In this document: one piece after another, positions 56,501-64,000 of the stretch | How positions within the stretch are numbered: position 1 is the stretch's first letter | Layout: every line of letters starts with the position of its first letter | Source of the DNA: Phaeosaccion multiseriatum | Lineage: Eukaryota; Ochrophyta, other classes | NCBI GenBank assembly: GCA_965112735.1 | Contig: OZ218951.1 | Coordinates: forward strand, 3,906,001 to 3,970,000 | Direction: 5' to 3' | DNA length: 64,000 nucleotides | Program-made: the position numbers and the translations under genes | Notes under the pieces: model-generated | Seen by the model: only the letters and a program-made list of their open reading frames with translations | Databases searched by the model: none | What the model was told of the DNA's origin: nothing

Positions 56501-58243
56501 TGGCCGTGGCTGTGACTGTGAGTGTGAGTGTGAGTTTGCGTCTCTTTCGGAGGGGTGGGCACACCGAGGCTCGCTCTCTCCTCGGGAGACAACCTCCTCC
56601 AAAGCTCGACGAAGTCTCTCGTTTCGAGCAGCTGCAGCACGCTTGCAGGGGCAAAGTGGAGCTGGCGTTTCACCCCTGCATGCCTCGTCGTCGACGGCCT
56701 GCAGCTATTGTTGCCCTCTCCCTCTAACCCATGTTGTAGCTCACGCCCAACATGACCATTCCCTACAGCGCTGCTGCTGCTGCTGCTGCTGCTGCCATTC
56801 ATGCCGGTCGAGCCTGTGCCCCCCGCCTCGCTCTCGCGTATCCTGTGCCGCTGCTCGCCCCCCTCCACCCCCCCCCCAGCAGGCACCTCTCGAGGAAGCT
56901 GTACATCGACGATGAGCACATCCGGCATGGACAAGAGGGCTTGCGCCTCTGCGCTGTTTCTGTCTTTGCCGCCCAATGTGCTCTTCTCCCCCTTGCTATT
57001 GCTCTTATTGCTCGTACTACTAGTGGTAGTGGCACTCTCCACTGGCTGTCGATGCTCGCCAGAGGTGGCCCGGACCCTCCAGCTGACTTCCTTCCGCAGC
57101 AATCCGGCCTGGGTCACCCCACAGCCTGCGCACAGCTCATTCCACCCCTCTCTTCCCTCATGCTCCCCCTCTCTCTGTTGGCTTGCGCCCCCCGCCGCCG
57201 CCTCTTGTGTGTTCACCAAAGAATCCTCCTCTTCACGCCCTCCTGGGGAGCCCCCACAGTAAGCATCCACCAGCGCCGCAGCAATCCGTTCGGCAGTCTC
57301 CCCAGACGAAGAGTCCGGCCCCGTCCCAGCCGCCCCCCCTCCCTCCGCCCCCGCCCTGCTATCCCTGCTATGCTCGCTCTCGTCGGTAGAGTCCCTCGCA
57401 CTCCCACCCCCACCTCCTCCTCCTCCTCCTCCTCCTCCTCCTCCTCCTGCTGCTGCTGCTGCTGCTGCCGCCAGCCGCTCCTCCACGCAGTAGTAGACAC
57501 TCGTGTTGGCAGGCTTAAGATAAAGCTGACGGGCCATCTCTAGCTGTAAAGCGGGCTCCTGGAGACTGGACAGAAGCTTCTCCCACTGTCCATGCTGCTC
57601 ACGCCGTAGCACCAACTCGTGCTGTTCCTCCTGCCGCTGCCTCTGCTGCTGCCTCTCCTTGGTCGTCTCATGACACCTATCCGCATCCCTTTCCTTGTCC
57701 TCGCCCCCCTGAAACCCCGATTCATCTGAGTCAGATTCAGGCACCCCGTGCTGCTGTTGCCTCGCCACCCCCGCCGCCTCCTCAGCCTCAGCCTCTCCTT
57801 GTTGGGCCTCCGTCTCCGGACCCACTCCGACCAAGAGCACGCGCTGCGGAGGACGTTGCCGGGAGAGACTGGGCAGTACCCAAGTGAGTCCCACAGAGCT
57901 CAGCAGCAGGAATAGACAGATTGGCGGCGGGGAGGCAGCTGCCGAGGCCGAGGCTGCTTCAGCTGACACGGTGTGCCTGGAGTGGAGCGGAGCACCGAAA
58001 GGTAGGGAGGGGGTGGAGGGTTGGGGTGAGGGTGGGGGTGAGGGTGGGGTTGAGGCGGGTACGTGAAGGAAGGGCAGGCCCAGAAGAGGAGAGGGGAAGG
58101 GAGAAGTGAGCGACGCAGTAAAGAGAGAGAGAGAGAGAGAGAAGGCACTTGCCCGCATGCAGACTCATAGCATCTCGCCTCGGCCTCAGAGCACCTCGGG
58201 GCACACACGCACACAAACACTCACTCACTCACACACACTCACA

Positions 58244-58278
<35 letters not shown>

Positions 58279-59818
58279 GCACACGGAGGGCTGCCAAGCA
58301 AACAAACCACCACGAGCAGAGCAGAGCAGAGCAGAGCAGAGAAGCAAAAGCAATGCGCACATACAGCAGCAGCCCAGGTGGGGCAGGACTGACTTCCTGA
58401 CTGACTGCCTGTGTGCGGTGCAACGTGTCCAGTAGTTTGCTTGTTGCCTACCTGAGGCGCCTGTTCCCATTGAAGGTCGCTCGCCGCAGTAGCGCACGCA
58501 GGTCCTCCTCGTCACCGCTGGATGGCAGCAGAAGGACTGTGTCGGGAGGATACTGCTTCTCCACCTCCGAGGGGGTGGAGGAGGACAGGAACGCTTGGCC
58601 GCTGCTGCTGTTGCTGCTGCTCCGCCGTCGATACGGCTGCGGCGGCTGCTGCTGCTCCATCTTTCCGTTTGTCCGGCTCTTTCTCTCCCCTCCTCCTCTC
58701 ATAGGGCTAAGATTTCCATTCACACCTTTCCCGTCCTGGACGCCGGTACCGGTACCGGGCACGGGCACGCTGCCCGATTTCAGTTTCAGTTGAATGATGC
58801 GCTTCACCTCCCCCAGTGGGACCTCCCCTACGGCCTTTAGTCTCTCAGCGGTGGACGGTAAGACAGTCCCCACCGCGACTCCACCTCCACCTCCACCCCC
58901 ACTCCCGCTTCGACTCCCATTCCACCTCGTCGCGTTGGTCAGCACACCAGCCACATAAAGCCTCGCCCATGCGTCCTGGTCAGAGGCCGTGTGGGCGGCT
59001 CCTGCTTCTTTTCCACCGCCTCCTCCTCCTTCCTGCCACGGGACGGGTGACGCACACAAGTCTCTGGCGACGACGCACCCCTTCCCGTCGTACTCCAACC
59101 TCGCGCAGAAGCGGGCCCATCTGGCGTCGAGCAGCCGCCTGCGCACGTCTTGCTCGAGCCCCTGCGAGAGCACTGCCCTCCTTCTCACGCCGCGCAGACG
59201 GGCCTTCTCGTACTCGCCGAGGCATTCATGCAGCAGCTCCTGCAGGGGGGGAGGGGATGAATGGATGGGTATGGACGGGTGCATGGAGGAGCCATCTATC
59301 AGTGGACGGAGAGAGGTAGGTGTTGAGGGGCGAGGAGGAAGTGGATTTACGGAAAGAGAGAGATAGAGCTTGAGGAGGGTAGCCACAGCTGTGTCTACGG
59401 GACCCTGTTGTCTCTCTTGTCTTCGCTCTGCCTCTGTCTCTGCAGGGCTTCAACGCCCTCTCGTGGAGGGGAGCAAAGGACCCAAGCCCACCTCCCTACT
59501 GCGTGGATATCCACCCCACCTGCAGTCGCCGGTCGGCTGAGCTCCTCTCTGCCGTGAGTCTCCGGTCCTCGAGCAACCCCCTTGCTCTGGCGCTGTCGAG
59601 GCAAGACTGCGACGCGCAGTGGAAGCGCTCTCCACGCTGCTGCAGGCGCGAGATGGACTGCCGCCGGGCCTGCAAGAGAAGCTCACGCCGCTGCCTCATG
59701 CGCCTCAGCCGCCCCGCCGACGAGCCTTTGCTCGCGTCTCTGAGCACTTGGAGCTGGAGCACTTGACGGGCGGGTGGGGCGCCTGATGGTGATGGTGCTG
59801 CTGCTCCTCCTCCTCCTC

Positions 59819-59863
<45 letters not shown>

Positions 59864-60137
59864 ACCGAGCGCTGGACGCCGCCAAGCTACGCAAGATCTG
59901 AGTGTTGGCATTCGTCACGTCGGGAGCCGAGAAGGTGGAGCCCTCCTCATTGCCTTGCTGCTGCTCCTGCTGCCCCTCTTGGCCGTGCCACCACCCCTGG
60001 CCGAAGTGGTGGGCGCTGTTGAGTGTCTGCTGCTGCTGGTCCGCTTCCACATTGGAAAGGTGCTGTCGAAGCGAGCCGAAGATGCCATCAAAGAGCGCAT
60101 CTGTCGTTGCATCTCCACGGGACTCTAGTGTCTGCAT
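52714..60137 (-). CDS. Very large disordered protein, unrecognised (frame break at a homopolymer)
   Basis: Model: exon 1 60137-59520; exon 2 59239-58452; exon 3 57976-54339; exon 4 53655-52714; about 1,990 residues. Exons 1-2 and the junctions 2/3 and 3/4 are in phase. Inside exon 3 the clear coding frame shifts by one base near the C14-type homopolymer at ~55089-55104. Upstream the frame reads LQLEMARQLYLKPANTSVYYCVEERL; downstream it reads DDALLSDICRWRACLSD, YYLCPTHAELKLHLDLRAYKKN and GNDLYLITSASSLLMELFNGKLA. Either a base is miscounted in the run or a small intron is hidden there. Structured islands sit in Ser/Gly/Gln/Pro-rich text: an N-terminal helix FDGIFGSLRQHLSNVEADQQ, the helices RARGLLEDRRLTAERSS and ELLHECLGEYEKARLRGV, and the C-terminal part with VTSELEQLRALGVYPSAE and poly-Gln. 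A nuclear regulatory scaffold is a guess only. Confidence 0.6.
53670..54335. repeat. GA-rich satellite-like intron (GAGAGGA/GAAGAGAG units)
   Basis: The whole third intron of the large minus-strand gene (54338-53656) is a degenerate GA-repeat array with longer units of about 30-60 bp (GAGGAGTGAGAGAGGAGAGAGAAG recurs). The coding strand is pure pyrimidine, so frames stay open across it. Confidence 0.92.
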
Positions 60138-60608
60138 AACGTCACATCCGTGGAGACTCCACTAAGGTCTGCGTGAGGGAGGTGCAAGTGGGTGTGTTGA
60201 GACCTGTGCCCAGGCTCGCTATTGCGGCCGCAGCCATGCCTCACAGCAAGCTAAAGGGGACCTTGAAGGCTCAACAATTGTCGAGCAAGATTCCGAGCAA
60301 AGCAGGTGGGAAGCCGCCCAGCTGAAACGGAAACTAGTTTTGTTTTTTCCCAACTGCGGCAAATCGCAAAGCTGCAGTTTGCATCCTAAAAAAAAGAGCT
60401 GAGAATAACAAGTAATAGAGAGAGGTGGTGTGAGAGGTTCAGTGGACTGGGGTGGGAGGAGTGCGGTGTGGGAGCATCAGCTCTCGTCTCATCGTCTTCA
60501 CCCTTCCACCCTTCCTCTCCGGATCAAATTATCTAATAATTATCTTGCTCCCTGCTGAGGGGAAGTCCGACCTAAAATCTCTGAGCAGCTCCTCGCAGCC
60601 GTAGCAGG
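60138..60608. promoter_or_regulatory. Divergent promoter region, large disordered-protein gene / NEDD1
   Basis: 471 bp between opposite start codons. It includes an AT-rich element (60525-60545, AAATTATCTAATAATTATC) about 65 bp before the NEDD1 ATG, which may be a core promoter. Confidence 0.45.
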
Positions 60609-62329
60609 ATGCTCGCCACAAGCGCAGACGTGGTCCGAATCTGGGAGTATAAGGATGCCGAGCCCGCGGATCTTCACCAGGTGTCCGAGCATCAGCCGCA
60701 CTCAGCTGGGATCAACGCGGTGGCTTGGAGAAGCAATGCGGCGGTGGTGGCATCCGTCTCGGATGACGGGACCTGCACGCTGACTCAAACGTCGACGGGC
60801 AAGACGGTGACGAGTTTCACGCCGGGCGTGTCTCTAGAGGAGGTGCCGAAGCACGATGCGGCTTGGCTCCGAGAGAGGCAGTTGCCAATTGGATGTGTTG
60901 GGTTTAGCGGGGAGACTGGACGCTACGTGGTGACTGGAGGAGCCAGTGGTGTTGTGGATGTGAGTGCAAAGCGAAAAGGGCGCTTCTTACCACCTCGCCC
61001 ACTATCTCCTCCTTCCTTCTCGTCCCCTCCCGTAAGCACCCCTAATGGTGCCCCCTCCAATGTGAATGTGTGTGCTGCTTTAGATCTGGGACTCCAAGCG
61101 CGACCGCTCCGTGCGCAGCATGAAGGGTGCTACAGGACCCGTCACGTGTGCGCAGTTCTGCCCCAACGACGAGACCGTGGCGGCGGGCAGCGAGAGGGGT
61201 GAACTGCTGCTCTTCAGAGTGAGGACGGGCAACGCCGTGGGGAGAATGGTGCGACCAGGAGCAGGAGCAGCAGGGACAGCAGCAGCAGAAAGACCTCCGC
61301 ATGGGGCGGGAGTCACAGGCCTCGCAGTGAGTCTGAGCACCTTGGTGAGCTGCTACGGAGACGGCTCAGCCCTGTTGTGGGACGCAGAGACCCAGGCGTG
61401 CGTGGGGGCCCTGTCCACCAAGCATGAGGGGCCAGCCAGCGGGGTGGCCTTCTCCCCCTCGGACCGCTCTCTTCTCGCCACCGCAGGGGCCGATGGTCGC
61501 CTCCTCCTGTTCGACTCCCGAAGCCGCAAGCGTGTGGTGGAGGGGACGATCCAAGCGAGGTGTGCACTCACTGGGCTCGCGTTCCACCCCCACGGACACG
61601 TGGTGGCTTTGAGCAGCACGGAAGGCGAAGTGGTACTGGTGGACGTGCGTCGGGCAGGGGGAGAGTGCCTGGCCCGGCTGCAGGCGCACGAGGGGGGCGT
61701 GTCTGTGAGGGGTATTTCGTTCCAGCAGCCAGCCAGAAAGGCGAGCTTTCGGGTCGATGCGGCGGCGGGGACGGGAGAGAGGGGAGGGGACGGAGCAGCA
61801 GCAACAGCGGCAACAGCAGCAGCAACAGCAGGAGCAGCAGCAGTAGCAGCGGTAGGAGGGCGCCCGCGAGAGCGGAGGAGGAGCCGCAGTGGGGCGCCAG
61901 GAAGTAGTGCCGGGACCGTGCAGGCGCCAGCACCAGCTGGGGGAGCAGGCGCAAGGGCAGCAGTTGGTGATACAGGGCCAGGGACAGGGGCAGGGGAGAA
62001 GGGCCCTCCAGTAAGCTTGGGCAGCACTAGCAGTATGGGCAGCTTGCTGGCGACAGAGGACAGAAGAAGCGGTGCCCCCGCAGTCATGGCCGGGCACAAG
62101 AGATTGCGAGGGGACGGATTGGTGGAGGGAGGCATGGCTGCGGCTTCGCACCCCCCTCCTCCTCCACCTCCTCCTCCTGCTCCTGCTCCTGCTCTGACAG
62201 GGGCGGAGGGGTCTTCCAAGGGGGCTGGCAGCAGCGGGGCCGCGCAGGTGGATACCGGCCTGAGCGAGGCGTGGCGCCTCAGGCAGCAGGAGCTGTTGCA
62301 GCAGCACCAGGTACAGCAGCAGCACCAGC

Positions 62330-62378
<49 letters not shown>

Positions 62379-62943
62379 GACCGAGCAGGAGCAGAAGCAG
62401 CAGCAGCGGGACTTCTCCTTGGAAAGGCACCACTCTCGTCGGGATCCCAAGAATGCGCCTCCTGTGGGACGAACACGAGCACCAGTGCTGACTGGAGAAA
62501 CGGGAGGGGTGGGGAGGGTGGGCTCCGAGGGGGTCAAAGGGCGGCGAAAGCAGCCATCCACAGGCGGTGCAGCAGGAATGGCAGCAACAGGAGGAGGAGG
62601 AGGAGGAGGAGGAGGAGGAGGAGGAGGTGTGGTGTCGCTGGGAGGGGGCAGTGGAGGAGGAGGAGGAGGAGGAGGAGTAGGGACAGGCCTGCGCGATGGA
62701 GGCCTCGGTGGCGAGGAGCTGCTGCTGGCGATGGACCGCTTGCTCACCGACAAGATGGGCAGTGTGCGGGCAGACTTGGAGAGGGATGTGCAGAGCCTCC
62801 ATGTGGACATGTTGAGGCTCTTCCAGGAGCAGAGGGAGGACACCAAGGTGTTGCTGGGGGAGCTGCAGAGAGAGATGAGCGGGCTGGTGGAGGAGAACAG
62901 GGCATTACGGGAGGAGCTGGACTCTCTCAAGCAGATTTATTGA
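60609..62943 (+). CDS. NEDD1: NEDD1-like gamma-tubulin ring complex targeting protein
   Basis: Two exons, 60609-60959 and 61084-62943, in phase; 736 residues. A seven-bladed WD40 propeller covers ~1-340: MLATSADVVRIWEY, VAWRSNAAVVASVSDDGT, VTGGASGVVDIWDSKRDRSV, PVTCAQFCPNDETVAAGSERG, ALLWDAETQ, LLATAGADGRLLLFDSRSR, VALSSTEGEVVLVDVR. A disordered middle with poly-Gln (CAA repeats, 62330-62378) and poly-Gly follows. The C-terminal helix (DLERDVQSLHVDMLRLFQEQ ... LVEENRALREELDSL) corresponds to the NEDD1 C-terminal helix that docks on gamma-tubulin complexes. Role: recruiting gamma-tubulin to centrosome or basal body and spindle. Combined WD40 propeller plus this terminal helix is what separates it from generic WD40 proteins. 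Confidence 0.85.
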
Positions 62944-63329
62944 TTTGAAAAGTAAAAACAAATCGAAGCAGTACGTACGCATTACGTAACGGCGTCCTGA
63001 CACCCCCTCGTCTGTTCTCTGTGTTTTGATGACAAAGCGCGCAGCAATTAATTAGAGGACCATCGTCGAGGCTGTGACCTCGACAGCCGTGCGGGGAGCC
63101 GAGGAGAACTGTGCTGATTAACTTCTCCTAATGAGAACACAGACGTAAACCTGGGCAAGGAAGGCCCTCATAGGCGCCACCCACCCCCTGTGTTGTCTCT
63201 CTCCTCCTTGGCTCATCCTCATAGGCTTCCCTTTCCCGGTAGAAGCGGCTCATCCCACTGGGCAATCAAGAGAAGTGTGCTTTGAGCCTGTAGGCTGGAC
63301 TGGACGAGTGTTGGGGAGGGGCGCCAAGT
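62944..63329. other. Intergenic between NEDD1 and the myosin gene, with two hairpins
   Basis: 386 bp. A 7-bp stem GTCGAGG/CCTCGAC (63065-63084) is followed by a 7-bp stem AGGAGAA/TTCTCCT near 63103-63130. It holds the NEDD1 3' end and the myosin promoter. No conserved RNA family recognised. Confidence 0.5.
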
Positions 63330-64000
63330 ATGCAGAAGAACGTCGAGGTGTGGGTCCGGGACAACCAGGGCGACCAGGCGTGGATCCCAGGAACCATCTT
63401 GGAGAACCGCGGGGAGAGCATCCTCGTGGAGGTAGCAAGTGACTTCAGCAATGAACCGCTCGTTTTCAAGACGAACACAGGAGGTGAGGCCTTCTGGGGC
63501 GTAGAGGTGTCCTTGTTCGTGGTGGAGTTGGGAAATTGGGAGGGGAACATACAGCGAGGAGGAGGAGGAGGAGGCCAACACACTGAGCCCTAGGGCACAG
63601 CTGAGGGGCATTGACCGGAAAGAAGGGTAGAAGCTGCTGCTTGAAGAAGCATGCAGAAAAGAAGACGTAGCAAAAACGCCGTACTCCGCGAGCGACCCAG
63701 CCAAGGCCCTGTCTGGACTTTCGGCGAGCTCCTCTCCTCGGCCTCTCTCTCCCTACCTCTCCCAGACTCTACTCACCTACCTACTTACTCTCTTCTCTCC
63801 ACTCATCATCTGCCCTGCCCTTGTCCATCCGTCCTGTTCCCTCCATCCTCTCTTCCTCTCTCAGAGTCCGAGCTCGAGGACGTAAAGCTGGCCAACGACC
63901 CGGAGCAAAACACGGTAGATGACTTAATCCAGCTGCCGCATCTCCACGAGGCTGCCATCCTCCACTCGCTCACCTTGCGCTTCGACGAAGGCACCATCTA
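63330..64000 (+). CDS. Myosin heavy chain, N-terminus (runs off the window)
   Basis: Exon 1 63330-63483 and exon 2 from 63865 to the right edge, in phase. The first ~50 residues are a myosin N-terminal SH3-like domain (VEVWVRDNQGDQAWIPGTI). After the junction the chain reads VDDLIQLPHLHEAAILHSL and TLRFDEGTIY, the opening of the motor domain before the P-loop (typical D-D-L-x-x-L-x-x-L-x-E-x-x-x-L-x-x-L). The class cannot be named without the rest; stramenopile myosins fall in several lineage-specific classes. The intron donor has a GGAGG repeat before it; the acceptor is preceded by a long CT tract (63724-63864). Confidence 0.9.

Noticed and set aside
63219-63704. 161-codon minus-strand frame opposite myosin exon 1
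   Set aside because: The plus strand encodes a recognisable myosin N-terminal domain with a phased junction.

Overview
The window is nuclear DNA of a eukaryote, most likely a photosynthetic stramenopile (ochrophyte) or another alga with a red-derived secondary plastid. Three observations support this. (1) Nearly every gene is broken by short GT-AG introns whose reading frames join exactly. (2) Two predicted proteins start with a signal peptide followed directly by an aromatic residue and a Ser/Arg-rich transit region (a bipartite plastid presequence of the ASAFAP type): the rubredoxin-like protein at 1837-3728 and the PAP/fibrillin protein at 31461-34811. (3) Housekeeping genes (SF3B1, importin-4, SRP19, NEDD1, USP10) are recognisable but diverged. 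The species cannot be fixed from the sequence alone.

Layout: 1-1179 (-) 5' part of a USP10-type deubiquitinase; 1837-3728 (-) plastid membrane rubredoxin; 3905-7442 (+) secreted/type I membrane subtilisin; 7623-11837 (-) kelch + EGF surface protein, probably GPI-anchored; 12260-13183 (+) disordered protein ending in a PAM2-like motif; 13864-14755 (-) SRP19; 15224-19901 (+) importin-4/Kap123; 20180-23026 (+) unrecognised; 24249-25368 (-) membrane-anchored YHS-domain protein; 26216-31201 (-) unrecognised protein with about seven hydrophobic segments; 31461-34811 (+) plastid PAP/fibrillin protein with a triplicated N-terminal module; 35076-43234 (-) EF-hand + WD40 protein; 43730-51588 (+) SF3B1; 52714-60137 (-) very large disordered protein; 60609-62943 (+) NEDD1; 63330-64000 (+) start of a myosin heavy chain. 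Genes largely alternate strand, giving short divergent promoters (176-500 bp) and convergent 3' ends.

The genes do not form a pathway; they are neighbours. Two recurrent themes stand out. First, USP10 with an FGDF motif and a PAM2-motif protein lie within 13 kb; both motif classes belong to the G3BP/PABP ribonucleoprotein world. Second, the introns share an unusual architecture: polypurine microsatellites directly after the 5' splice site and polypyrimidine microsatellites directly before the 3' splice site, sometimes perfectly complementary. This could fold the intron and bring the splice sites together, and is the best candidate here for something undescribed.

All gene models were built by hand from reading frames and splice consensus; exon phases were checked arithmetically. 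Functions rest on recognised motifs, not on database searches.
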